64,000 bases of DNA from Halolamina sp. CBA1230 (lineage in GTDB: Archaea > Halobacteriota > Halobacteria > Halobacteriales > Haloferacaceae), in the NCBI RefSeq assembly GCF_002025255.2, contig NZ_CP054587.1, positions 2,666,001 to 2,730,000 on the forward strand, read 5' to 3'. The position numbers and the translations under genes are program-made. Shown in pieces: positions 42,767 to 50,870 of the stretch. Every line of letters starts with the position of its first letter. Position 1 is the stretch's first letter. The notes under the pieces are model-generated. The model searched no databases and was not told the DNA's origin. It saw only the letters and a list, made by a program, of their open reading frames with translations.

Positions 42767-43998
42767 ACCGGGTCGAACAGTTCCTCGCCGTCGACTAAGT
42801 GTTTCGCCACGGCGTCGCGGTCGAGCGTGACGCCGAGCCCCGGCTCCTCGGGAACCTCGATGGAACCGTCGACGATCACGTCCTCCTCCACCAGGTCCTC
42901 CCACCAGCCGAGTTCGTAGGAGTGATACTCGACCGCCAGCGAGTTCGGCACCGCGGCGCCGACGTGGGCCGCGGCGACGGTGGCGACCGGCGACGCGACG
43001 TTGTGCATCGCGACGGGGACGTAGTACTGGTTCGCCACGTCGGCGATCTTCCGGGTCTCGCGCATCCCGCCCACTTTGGGCAGGTCGGGCGCGACGATGT
43101 CGACGGCCTGGTCCTCGATCAGCCGCCGGAGTTCCGTCACGCGGTAGCGGTTCTCGCCCACCGTGATCGGCGTCGTCGTCGACTTCGTGACCTCCTCCTG
43201 TACGTCCAGGTTCTCCGGCGGCACGGGGTCCTCGAGCCACCACACGTCGTACGGTTCCAGCTTCTCGGCGAGGCGCTTGGCGCTACCGCCGGAGAACGTC
43301 CAGTGGCAGTCGAACGCCACGTCCGCGCGGTCCTTCACGCGCTCGGTGACCGCCTCGACGATGTCGACCTTGTGCCGGATCTCGCCCGGGCGGAGGTGGC
43401 GGTTCGCGCGGTCCTTCTCGTGGCCGCTCGGCACGTCGAGGTCGAACTTCAGCGCGTCGTACCCCAGCTCCTCGACGACGCGCTCGGCCTCGTCCGCGCA
43501 GGCCGCCGGGTCGGCCTCCTCCTCGGTGTGGCAGTCACAGTACACCCGCACCTCGTCGCGGTACTTCCCGCCCAGTAGCTGGTAGGCCGGCAGGTCGAGG
43601 ATCTTCCCCGCGAGGTCGTGGAGCGCGACCTCGATCCCGGAGATGGCGGTGACCGTCACTCCCTCGACGGAGCCCTCGCCGGACATCTTCTGGATCAGAT
43701 GCTCGTAGAGGCGGTCGATGTCGAGCGGGTTCTCGCCGAGCAGGAACGGCTTCATCCGCTCGATCAGTTCCGGCACGCCCGCGCCCCAGTACGCCTCGCC
43801 CGTACCGGCCACGCCGGCGTCGGTGTAGATCCGGACCAGCGTCCACGGGAAGTTCCCGTCGACCATCGCGGTCTGGACGTCCGTGATCTCCACGTCGCGC
43901 CCGTCGCCGCGCTCGCTCGTGACGCCCATCGTCTCCGCCGAGAGCTCCCGCATCGTGTACTCCGCGTTCGGATCGTGGAGCTCCGAGTAGTCGACCAT
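42763..43998 (-). CDS. gad: D-gluconate (sugar acid) dehydratase, enolase superfamily
   Basis: This 411-residue enzyme removes water from gluconate to yield KDG. Enolase-superfamily features are the capping domain (residues ~40-150), the metal ligands Asp in VAFDCHWTF, Glu in WWLEDPVPPE and Glu in ITVGENRYR, and the general base His in PVAMHNVASPVATVA. Length and the DVEITDVQTAMVDGNFPWTL start fit haloarchaeal gluconate dehydratase; galactonate activity is possible. The ATG at 43998 is preceded by a candidate TrmB operator at 44009-44024 that lies between the TATA-like box and the start. It forms a unit with kdgK. Confidence 0.88.
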   Translation of the reverse strand: MVDYSELHDPNAEYTMRELSAETMGVTSERGDGRDVEITDVQTAMVDGNFPWTLVRIYTDAGVAGTGEAYWGAGVPELIERMKPFLLGENPLDIDRLYEHLIQKMSGEGSVEGVTVTAISGIEVALHDLAGKILDLPAYQLLGGKYRDEVRVYCDCHTEEEADPAACADEAERVVEELGYDALKFDLDVPSGHEKDRANRHLRPGEIRHKVDIVEAVTERVKDRADVAFDCHWTFSGGSAKRLAEKLEPYDVWWLEDPVPPENLDVQEEVTKSTTTPITVGENRYRVTELRRLIEDQAVDIVAPDLPKVGGMRETRKIADVANQYYVPVAMHNVASPVATVAAAHVGAAVPNSLAVEYHSYELGWWEDLVEEDVIVDGSIEVPEEPGLGVTLDRDAVAKHLVDGEELFDPV

Positions 43999-44008
43999 GC
44001 GAATCGGT

Positions 44009-44024
44009 TACTACACGCGTAGTA
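44009..44024. promoter_or_regulatory. Candidate TrmB operator in front of gad
   Basis: TACT-N7-TAGTA at 44009-44024, within the wider palindrome TTACTAC-ACGC-GTAGTAA (44008-44025), resembles the published haloarchaeal TrmB motif TACT-N7/8-GAGTA. It lies 11-26 nt before the gad start and downstream of an AT-rich TATA-like stretch (about 44024-44033). That position would suit repression. Confidence 0.6.
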
Positions 44025-44029
44025 AAAAA

Positions 44030-44941
44030 TTACTCCACCAGCCCCAGCGACGCCAGATCCGCCCGCAGTGCCTCGCCAGCCTCGTCGTCCATCCGGCGGA
44101 GCGGCGAGCGCAGCGGCCCGGCGTCGAACCCGCGGATCGAGAGCGCCTCCTTCACGCCGGCCATGTACGGCCCGCGTTTGATCGCGGAGCGAACCTCGTA
44201 CACCTGTTCCTGGAGGTCCGCTGCCCGCTCCGTCTTGCCGGCGTCGTAGGCGTCGTACAGGTCGACCACGAGTTCGGGGAAGACGTTCGCGACGGCGGAG
44301 ACCATCCCGGTACAGCCGAGGTCGAGCCCCGGTTTGAGCAGCGAGTCCGACCCCGCGAGGAACGTGAGGTCGTCGTGGGCGGCGACGGCCTGGCCCAGCC
44401 ACGGGACGTCCTTCGAGGAGTCCTTCAGGCCGGCGAGGTTGTCGATGGCGGCGATGTCGTCGAGCGTCTCCAGCGAGAGGTCGTTGCCCGTCTTCGAGGG
44501 GATGTGGTAGACGTACACCGGGCAGTCGACGGCGGCACAGACCGTGCGGTAGTGTTCGACCGCCGCGTCGCCGTCGAGCGGGTAGTAGTACGGCGTGACG
44601 ACGACGACGCCGTCGGCGCCCGCCGCCTCGGCCGCCGTCGCGCGCTCGACGGTCTGGTGGGTCGCTGGCTCACCCACGCCGGCGATGACGGGCACCTCGT
44701 CGCCCACCTCGTCGACGACGGCGCGGACGACCGCGTCGCGCTCCTCGGGACCCAGCAGCGCGAACTCGCCGTTCGTGCCGAGGGGGAACACGCCGTGGAC
44801 GCCGCGGTCGACGACGAAGCGGGCGTGGGCGGCGGTCGTCTCGGCGTCGAGCACGCCGTCGTCGTCGAACGCCGTCACGGTCGGCGGGACGACGCCGCGA
44901 AGCGAGAGCGGGTCGGCCGCGCCGGGGGTGGGTGCGGACAT
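44030..44941 (-). CDS. kdgA: 2-keto-3-deoxy(phospho)gluconate aldolase, DHDPS family
   Basis: This 303-residue class I aldolase cleaves KDG or KDPG to pyruvate and glyceraldehyde (3-phosphate). Family landmarks are FPLGTNGEFALL (GTNGE at 55-59), the tyrosine of VYVYHIPSKTGN (Tyr145), and the Schiff-base lysine of AGLKDSSKD (Lys173). The start is at 44941, where the conserved ATxxGVVPPTVTAFDDDG region is close behind. Transcription runs toward gad and kdgK, but gad has its own putative promoter in the 31-bp gap. Which of KDG and KDPG is preferred cannot be told; N-acetylneuraminate lyase-type relatives exist but the neighbours favour KDG. Confidence 0.87.
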   Translation of the reverse strand: MSAPTPGAADPLSLRGVVPPTVTAFDDDGVLDAETTAAHARFVVDRGVHGVFPLGTNGEFALLGPEERDAVVRAVVDEVGDEVPVIAGVGEPATHQTVERATAAEAAGADGVVVVTPYYYPLDGDAAVEHYRTVCAAVDCPVYVYHIPSKTGNDLSLETLDDIAAIDNLAGLKDSSKDVPWLGQAVAAHDDLTFLAGSDSLLKPGLDLGCTGMVSAVANVFPELVVDLYDAYDAGKTERAADLQEQVYEVRSAIKRGPYMAGVKEALSIRGFDAGPLRSPLRRMDDEAGEALRADLASLGLVE

Positions 44942-44985
44942 GGCCGACGGGAGGCGCGGCGCGCCCTTGGAACTACCGACACGGG

Positions 44986-45001
44986 TACTCGATACCGAGT
45001 G
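44986..45001. promoter_or_regulatory. Candidate TrmB operator between kdgA and trmB
   Basis: TACT-CGATACC-GAGTG matches TACT-N7-GAGTA except for the last base. It lies in the 106-bp divergent spacer, 45-60 nt before kdgA and 47-62 nt before trmB. For trmB it lies upstream of a TATA-like GTGTTTATGG near 45016. A single bound dimer could control both genes, including trmB itself. Confidence 0.6.
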
Positions 45002-45047
45002 AACGGGACGGCGGGTGTTTATGGTCCGGGGGGAGTTCCCACCGAGT

Positions 45048-46079
45048 ATGCACGACGACCTGCGCGGGGCGCTGGAGCGGGTCGGGGAGACGTTCGACTT
45101 CGGCGAGTACGAGATCGAGGCGTACCTGGCCGTGCTCGAACACGGTCGGCTGACCGCCACCGAGATCGCCGAGCGGACCGAAATCCCCCAGCCCCGCGTG
45201 TACGACACGGTGCGGAGCCTCGCGGACCACGGGTTCGTGGAACTGCAGGAGTCCCGCCCGATGCAGGTGCTCGCCATCGAACCCGAGGAGGCGTTCGGCG
45301 ACGTCCGGTCCTCGCTGGACGAACTGGTCAGCGGGCTCGAACAGCGCTACACCGCGCCGGCACGGGACGCCGAGGCGGTCACGCTGATCAAATCGCCCGT
45401 GACGATCGAGCGCTACCTGGGGGAGGTGATCGAGTCCGCGGAGTTCGAACTCCTGCTGTCGCTGACGCCGGACCTGCTGGCGAAGTTCGAGTCCGAACTC
45501 GAGGCCAAGCGCGACGCCGGCGTCACCATCGAACTGCTTGTCTCCCCGGCCGCGGAGGTACCCGATCCCGACGAGTACGACTACACCGAAGTGGCGACCA
45601 CGGCTCGTTCGCGTCGCGGCGTCACCACGCCCGTCGCGGCGGTCGGCGACGGGGAGTTCTCGCTGTACGCGACCCGCGAGGCGGTCAGCCGCGGCGAGGA
45701 GCGCTACGGCGTGGTGTTCAACCGCTCCGAACTCGGCTTCCTCGTCTCGGGGTTCACGTCGACGGTGCTGTGGGCCTCCGGCGAGACGCTGGCGGCGACG
45801 CCGGACCGGAGCCTCCCGCGGCGGTACGCGTCGCTCCGACGCTGTGTCGAGGAGATCGAGGCGCTCGACGGGACGCTCCGAGCGAGCGTCGAGGGCCGGG
45901 ACGTGCTGACGGGCGAATCGAGAAATGTGGCTGGTGAAGTGGTCGACACGACCCGCAACGACGAGGAATCGATCGTCTCGCTCACGCTCGACACCGAGGA
46001 CGGGCAGATCCGGGTCGGCGGCCGGGTCGCGGCGCTGGAGGACGTCGAGGCCCACGAGATCACGATCGAGCGTGCCTAA
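45048..46079 (+). CDS. trmB: TrmB family sugar-sensing transcriptional regulator
   Basis: This 343-residue regulator has an N-terminal winged helix in residues ~15-80 (FGEYEIEAYLAVLEHGRLTA, EIAERTEIPQPRVYDTVRSL). A middle PLD-like/TrmB C-terminal part follows, with AVTLIKSPVTIERYLGEVIE and YATREAVSRGEERYGVVFN, ending in a small beta domain (SIVSLTLDTEDGQIRVGGRV). Haloarchaeal TrmB controls the switch between sugar breakdown and gluconeogenesis and loses DNA affinity when glucose binds. I use the ATG at 45048, about 30 nt after a TATA-like TTTATG. It lies divergent from kdgA and convergent with the ROK gene, which overlaps its stop. Confidence 0.85.
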   Translation: MHDDLRGALERVGETFDFGEYEIEAYLAVLEHGRLTATEIAERTEIPQPRVYDTVRSLADHGFVELQESRPMQVLAIEPEEAFGDVRSSLDELVSGLEQRYTAPARDAEAVTLIKSPVTIERYLGEVIESAEFELLLSLTPDLLAKFESELEAKRDAGVTIELLVSPAAEVPDPDEYDYTEVATTARSRRGVTTPVAAVGDGEFSLYATREAVSRGEERYGVVFNRSELGFLVSGFTSTVLWASGETLAATPDRSLPRRYASLRRCVEEIEALDGTLRASVEGRDVLTGESRNVAGEVVDTTRNDEESIVSLTLDTEDGQIRVGGRVAALEDVEAHEITIERA

Positions 46080-47032
46080 CGGCGTCGTGAGGAGTCGCTC
46101 GCGGTAATCGCGGCCGCGAGCGCGCCGCGGACGACCGCCTCGTCGCCCAGCGTGGTGAGTCGGACCTCCGGCACGTTCGTCATCACCAGTTCGGGGAGCC
46201 GTTCCCGGACTGGCTCGACGACCTGCTCGGGGTTGTTCCGGGCGACCGCGCCACCGACGTACACCACGAGCGGGGCGTAGGCGTGGACCAGATCCGCGAC
46301 GCCGGCGGCGTTGTACGCCTGCACGCGCTCGATCACCCGCCCGGCGAGAGGGTCCTCGTCGTCGGCGGCGAACACGTCCTTCGCGTCGATCTCGTCGAGC
46401 GGGAGCCCCGTCGGCACGTCCTCTGTCTCGTGGACGTACCGCGCGTGCTGTGGAATGTTCGTCCCCGAGCAGTACGCCTCCCAGTGGCCGTCGGCGCCAC
46501 AGCCACAGGTGAGCCCGCCGGCGTCGACGGTGAAGTGGCCGACCTCCGCGGCGTTGCCGTCCCACCCCGAGAGCACGCGGCCGTCGACCGCGACGCCCGC
46601 GCCGATCCCCGAGGAGATGGTGAGGTACGCCATGTCGTCGGGGCTCCGGTCGGCGTAGAAGCGCTCGCCGATCACGCCCGCGTTGGCGTCGTTGACCACA
46701 GTCACGTCGGCGTCGAGCAGGTCCGCCAGCGGATCCGCCAGCGGGACGCGATCGACGTTCGGGCCGAGGTTCGCCGAGCGGCCCAGTTCGCCGGCCGCCT
46801 TGTCCAGCGGGCCGATCGAGCCGACACCACAGCGGACGATCTCCTCGGCCGTGACGTCGGCGTCGGAGAGCGCTTCCTGCGTGGCGGCGACCATCGCGTC
46901 GACGACCGCGTCGCCGTCCGGCCCGTGCGGAGTTCGCCGGCCCGCGCGACTGACGACGGTGCCGTCGCTGTCACCGATGACGGCTTTGACGTTGCTCGCA
47001 CCGAGATCGACCGCCGCGTACCACGCGGTCAT
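46076..47032 (-). CDS. ROK family sugar kinase (glucokinase-like)
   Basis: This 318-residue ROK kinase starts with the phosphate-binding WYAAVDLGASNVKAVIGDSD, followed by the catalytic region VTVVNDANAGVIGE and YLTISSGIGAGVAVDGR. The zinc site is EVGHFTVDAGGLTCGCGADG HWEAYCSG in two parts, with a C-x-C-x8-C pattern. It should phosphorylate glucose or a related hexose with ATP. Its role beside a non-phosphorylating glucose dehydrogenase is unclear; it may serve anabolism or another sugar. The start is the ATG at 47032, upstream of which a perfect GTAAG-N7-CTTAC repeat (47100-47116) sits in an AT-rich promoter. Its stop overlaps the trmB stop by four bases. Confidence 0.87.
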   Translation of the reverse strand: MTAWYAAVDLGASNVKAVIGDSDGTVVSRAGRRTPHGPDGDAVVDAMVAATQEALSDADVTAEEIVRCGVGSIGPLDKAAGELGRSANLGPNVDRVPLADPLADLLDADVTVVNDANAGVIGERFYADRSPDDMAYLTISSGIGAGVAVDGRVLSGWDGNAAEVGHFTVDAGGLTCGCGADGHWEAYCSGTNIPQHARYVHETEDVPTGLPLDEIDAKDVFAADDEDPLAGRVIERVQAYNAAGVADLVHAYAPLVVYVGGAVARNNPEQVVEPVRERLPELVMTNVPEVRLTTLGDEAVVRGALAAAITASDSSRRR

Positions 47033-47250
47033 CTGCGGGGCGCTCGCCTCCCCAGCGTCCGGACTCGGTGCCAGCGCATCCTGTGAACTATTGATTCGAA
47101 GGTAAGTAAATTTCTTACGCGTCGCTCGCAACCGTGTGGTGTGACAGTCATGACCAGTTCCGCAGCGAGTGCCGGGCAGTCGACGGCCGCCGGCTGGTTG
47201 TCGGCCGTACCGGACCGCGAAGCGGCGACGACGCCGGGAGGGATCGTACC

Positions 47251-48357
47251 ATGAGCGACCCGCTCTCGGTCGGGATGCTCGGGTACGGGTTCATGGGGAA
47301 GGCTCATGCGAACGCGCTCGCGCGGCTACCGATGTTCGTCCCGGATGCGCCGGCGGTCGAACGCGACGTGCTCGTGGGGCGGGACGAGGCCGCGCTCGCC
47401 GAGGCGGCCGACCGACTCGGCTTCGCCCGGACGGCGACGGACTGGCGAGACGTCGTCGACGAGGTGGACGTCTTCTACAACCTCGGCCCGAACCACGTCC
47501 ATCCCGAGCCAACGATCGCGGCGCTCGAGGCGGGGACGGCGGTACTCTGTGAGAAACCCATGGCACCGACGCTCGAAGACGCCGAGCGGATGGCCGCGGC
47601 CGCGAGCGACACGGATTCCCCCGCGGCGGTCGGCTTCAACTATCGATACGTCCCGGCGATCCAGTACGCGAAGCGGTTGATCGACGCGGGCGAACTGGGC
47701 GATATCCGGCAGTTCCGAGGGCGATACCTGCAAGATTGGCTGGTCGATTCCGAGGCGCCGGCGAGCTGGCGAACCGACGCCGAGCGCGCGGGCAGCGGCG
47801 CACTCGGGGATCTCGGCGCGCACACGGTCGATCTCGTTCGGTACCTCGTCGGCGATATCGAGCGCGTGAGCGGGCAGACCACCACGTTCGTCGACGAGCG
47901 CCCCGCAGCCGACGGCGAGGGGTCCGAGCCGGTGACCGTCGACGACGCCTTCAGCGCGCAGGTGCGGTTCGAGAGCGGCGCCGCCGGCACGCTCGAAGCC
48001 TCCCGGGTCGCCGTCGGCCGGAAGAACGACCACACGATCGAGATCGAGGGGACCGAAGGAGCGCTCCGGTTCTCGCTCGAACGCCTGAACGAACTCGAAC
48101 TGTACCGCCCGGGCAACCGCGGGTTCGAGACGGTGCTCGTGACCGAGGAAGACGACCCGTTCCTCGAGAACTGGTGGCCGCCGGGGCACGTCCTCGGCTG
48201 GGAGCACACGTTCGTCCACGAGAACCAGGCGTTCCTCGCGGCGGTCGACGACGGGGAGCCGTACGCGCCGGCGTTCGTCGACGGTCTCGCGGTCCAGCGG
48301 GTGCTGGATGCGGTCGAACGGAGCGCCGACGCCGGCGAGGAGGTGGGTGTCCGATGA
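47251..48357 (+). CDS. Gfo/Idh/MocA family oxidoreductase
   Basis: This 368-residue NAD(P)-dependent sugar oxidoreductase begins with the Rossmann motif GMLGYGFMGKAHANALARLP. It has the family CEKPMAPTLEDAERM (catalytic Lys of the EKP motif) at about residues 99-113, and a C-terminal alpha/beta domain including SWRTDAERAGSGALGDLGAH and HTVDLVRYLVG. Substrates of the family include glucose, inositol and sugar acids. The ATG at 47251 is preferred; the open frame before it is not conserved. The stop overlaps the following UspA start by four bases. Confidence 0.88.
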   Translation: MSDPLSVGMLGYGFMGKAHANALARLPMFVPDAPAVERDVLVGRDEAALAEAADRLGFARTATDWRDVVDEVDVFYNLGPNHVHPEPTIAALEAGTAVLCEKPMAPTLEDAERMAAAASDTDSPAAVGFNYRYVPAIQYAKRLIDAGELGDIRQFRGRYLQDWLVDSEAPASWRTDAERAGSGALGDLGAHTVDLVRYLVGDIERVSGQTTTFVDERPAADGEGSEPVTVDDAFSAQVRFESGAAGTLEASRVAVGRKNDHTIEIEGTEGALRFSLERLNELELYRPGNRGFETVLVTEEDDPFLENWWPPGHVLGWEHTFVHENQAFLAAVDDGEPYAPAFVDGLAVQRVLDAVERSADAGEEVGVR

Positions 48358-48800
48358 GTCTGGAGACGATACTGGTCGCAGTCAGCGGCGAAGCTGATCG
48401 GACGAAGTCGGTCGCACAGACCGCCGTCGACGTGGCCGGGCCGGCGGGCGCGACCGTCCGGCTCCTCCACGTCTTCTCCGAGGAGGGGTACGAGACGGTA
48501 AAAGACCAACTCGAGCTCGACCCCGACGCCGAGGTGACGCCCGGCGACGTCGCCGCACGGCACGCGACGATCAGGGAGGTCGGGTCGCTGTTGGACGACG
48601 CCGGCGTCGAGTACGAGGCTCACGGCGCCGTCGGTGAGACGAGCGAGAAGGTGCTCGAACTCGCAGAAGAAGCGGACGCCGACATGGTGGTCGTCGGCGG
48701 GCGGGGGCGATCGGCCGCCGGGAAGACGGTGTTCGGCTCGACCGCCCAGAAAATCCTCTCGAACGCGCCCTGTCCGGTGACGTACGTCAGGGCGCCCTAG
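48354..48800 (+). CDS. Universal stress protein (UspA family)
   Basis: This 148-residue UspA protein has the first strand ETILVAVSGEADRTKSVAQT. Its ATP-binding signature is MVVVGGRGRSAAGKTVFGST followed by AQKILSNAPCPVTYVR (G-2x-G-9x-G-S/T pattern). It probably binds ATP and works as a homodimer. Cotranscription with the Gfo/Idh oxidoreductase (ATGA overlap) is seen; the functional link is unknown. Its stop overlaps the stop of the convergent ABC ATPase gene by four bases. Confidence 0.9.
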   Translation: MSLETILVAVSGEADRTKSVAQTAVDVAGPAGATVRLLHVFSEEGYETVKDQLELDPDAEVTPGDVAARHATIREVGSLLDDAGVEYEAHGAVGETSEKVLELAEEADADMVVVGGRGRSAAGKTVFGSTAQKILSNAPCPVTYVRAP

Positions 48801-49945
48801 GTCGGCGTCACACCCTCGACGTCGTCGAGCGAGCGGTTCTTCAGTGCCTCGCCGGTGCGGTCGTCGAACAGGTGGATCGCGTCCGGCGGGATGGCGGCGA
48901 CCACGCGGTCGCCCGAGGAGACGGTGCGCATCCCACTGATCGTGGCGATGAACGTCTCCCCCTCCGGCGCGTCCGCGAAGCGGAGGTAGACGTTGTTCGA
49001 CTCGCCGACGGGTTCGACCACATCGACGACACACTCGAACTCGTAGTCGCCGGTCGCGTCGGCGTCGGCCGCGAACTCGACGTCCTCCGGGCGGATACCG
49101 ACGGTCACGTCGGTCGCGTCGCCGAGTTCGGCGGCGACGCCCTCGGGCAACGAGTAGCTGAACCGCTCGCCCGAGAGCTCGTCGCCGTTCCGCGTCGTCG
49201 GGAAGAAGTTCATCGACGGCTCGCCGATAAAGCCCGCGACGAAGCGGTTGCTGGGTGTGTGGTAGCACTCGAGCGGCGTGCCGACCTGCTGGAGCACGCC
49301 GTCGTCGAGCACGGCGATGCGGTCGCCCATCGTCATCGCCTCGGTCTGGTCGTGGGTGACGTACACCGTCGTCACGCCCAGATCGTCCTGGATACGCTGG
49401 AGTTCGGTGCGCATCGTCGCCCGGAGCTTCGCGTCGAGGTTCGACAGCGGTTCGTCCATCAGGAACGCCGCCGGGTCGCGCACGATCGCGCGGCCGAGCG
49501 CGACGCGCTGCTGCTGGCCGCCGGAGAGCTCCGAGGGTTTGCGGTCGAGCAGTTCCTCGATGTCCATCATCGCGGCCGCGTCCTCGACCGTGGACTGGAT
49601 CTCGTCGTCGGGCATCTCGGTGGACTCCTCCAGCCCGAAGCTCATGTTTTCCCGGACGGTCATGTGGGGGTAGAGCGCGTAGGACTGGAACACCATCGCG
49701 ATGTCCCGATCCGCGGGGGGCATATCGTTGATCGTCCGCTCGCCCAGGCGGATATCGCCCGCCGTCACCGTCTCCAGCCCGGCGATCATCCGGAGGGTGG
49801 TCGACTTCCCGCAGCCGGAGGGGCCGACGAGCACGAGGAACTCGCCGTCCTCGATCGCCATCGACACGTCGTCGACGGCGACGACCTCGTCGCTTCCCCC
49901 TTCGTTGAACAGTTTCGTTACCGAGTCGAGCGTTAGTTCTGCCAT
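48797..49945 (-). CDS. Sugar ABC transporter ATP-binding protein (MalK/UgpC type)
   Basis: This 382-residue ATPase has Walker A GPSGCGKST (about residues 40-48), Q-loop VFQSYALYPHMTVREN, signature LSGGQQQRVALGRA, Walker B FLMDEPLSNLDAKLR and H-loop VTHDQTEAM. The C-terminal ~130 residues form the TOBE/OB regulatory domain (VGIRPEDVEFAADADATGDY). This C-terminal domain is typical of CUT1 carbohydrate importers. It is the last gene of a binding protein-permease-permease-ATPase operon and should energise uptake of a sugar used by the neighbouring catabolic genes. Confidence 0.93.
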   Translation of the reverse strand: MAELTLDSVTKLFNEGGSDEVVAVDDVSMAIEDGEFLVLVGPSGCGKSTTLRMIAGLETVTAGDIRLGERTINDMPPADRDIAMVFQSYALYPHMTVRENMSFGLEESTEMPDDEIQSTVEDAAAMMDIEELLDRKPSELSGGQQQRVALGRAIVRDPAAFLMDEPLSNLDAKLRATMRTELQRIQDDLGVTTVYVTHDQTEAMTMGDRIAVLDDGVLQQVGTPLECYHTPSNRFVAGFIGEPSMNFFPTTRNGDELSGERFSYSLPEGVAAELGDATDVTVGIRPEDVEFAADADATGDYEFECVVDVVEPVGESNNVYLRFADAPEGETFIATISGMRTVSSGDRVVAAIPPDAIHLFDDRTGEALKNRSLDDVEGVTPT

Positions 49946-49967
49946 CGTGAATCACCTCTGAACAGCC

Positions 49968-50870
49968 TCATGTGGTGACCCCCTCGGCGAACTTGTCGCC
50001 GAACAGGATGTACACCACGAGCGTCGGAAGCGCCGCCAGCAACGCGGCCGCCATCCGCAGCGGGAAGTTCGTGCCCGCCTGCGACACCCCGATCCCGACC
50101 AGCTCCTGTGTCACCACCGACGCGTCGCCGAACTGGACGATCGTCAGGGCAAAGAGGAGGTCGTTCCAGACCTGGGTGAACTGGTAGATGAACACCACCG
50201 CGAACATCGGCACCGACAGCGGCAGCACGATCCGGCGGTAGATCGTCGACACCGAGGCGCCGTCGAGCCTGGCGGCCTCGATCATCTCGTCGGAGAGCTT
50301 CTTGTAGTGGGCTCGGAACAGCAGCGTACAGATCGGGATGCCGTAGGCCGTGTGGGTGACGATCAGCGCCACCAGCTTCCAGTGGTACGCCTGGACCAGC
50401 GGCAGCGCCGCGAACGGGGCAAAGAGCGCCTGGAGCGGCACGACGTTGTACCAGAACTGCGTCAGCGGCACCAGTACCGCCTGGTACGGGATGAAGATCC
50501 CCGCCACGAACAGCGCGTAGACGCCGACTTGGCCGCGCCAGTCGACGTTGGTCAGCCCGTAGGCGGCCATGCTGCCGAACAGCCCCGAGAGGATCGTCGC
50601 GGGGATCACGAGGATGAAGCTGTTCGCGAGCCCGCGGGCGAGCCCGTCGAACGCGTTCCCCCACGGCTGGAGCGAGAACGAGCCGGTCTCGGGGAGCAGC
50701 GGCTCCAGCGGCGGGAGGAACGGCGCCTGCCCCGTGTAGCTCGCGGGACTCTTGATCGAGGTGAACAGCCCCGTCAGGATCGGCAACAGGTAGAACGCCG
50801 CCATCCCGACGAGCACGGCGTAGAGGGTGATCCGCTTCAGCCGGGCGGACCGCTCGTCGCTCGTGCTCAT
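49968..50870 (-). CDS. Sugar ABC transporter permease (MalG type)
   Basis: This 300-residue CUT1 permease has six hydrophobic spans and the EAA loop MIEAARLDGASVSTIYRRIV (about residues 195-214), the contact with the ATPase. It starts MSTSDERSARLKRITLYAVL, and the ATG overlaps the stop of the partner permease by four bases. Family length is normal. It pairs with the product of 50867-51916 to form the channel. Confidence 0.92.
   Translation of the reverse strand: MSTSDERSARLKRITLYAVLVGMAAFYLLPILTGLFTSIKSPASYTGQAPFLPPLEPLLPETGSFSLQPWGNAFDGLARGLANSFILVIPATILSGLFGSMAAYGLTNVDWRGQVGVYALFVAGIFIPYQAVLVPLTQFWYNVVPLQALFAPFAALPLVQAYHWKLVALIVTHTAYGIPICTLLFRAHYKKLSDEMIEAARLDGASVSTIYRRIVLPLSVPMFAVVFIYQFTQVWNDLLFALTIVQFGDASVVTQELVGIGVSQAGTNFPLRMAAALLAALPTLVVYILFGDKFAEGVTT

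Noticed and set aside
47100-47116. TrmB operator in the ROK kinase promoter (GTAAG-N7-CTTAC).
   Set aside because: It is a clean inverted repeat but its half sites do not match TACT/GAGTA, so I leave it as an unassigned promoter palindrome.
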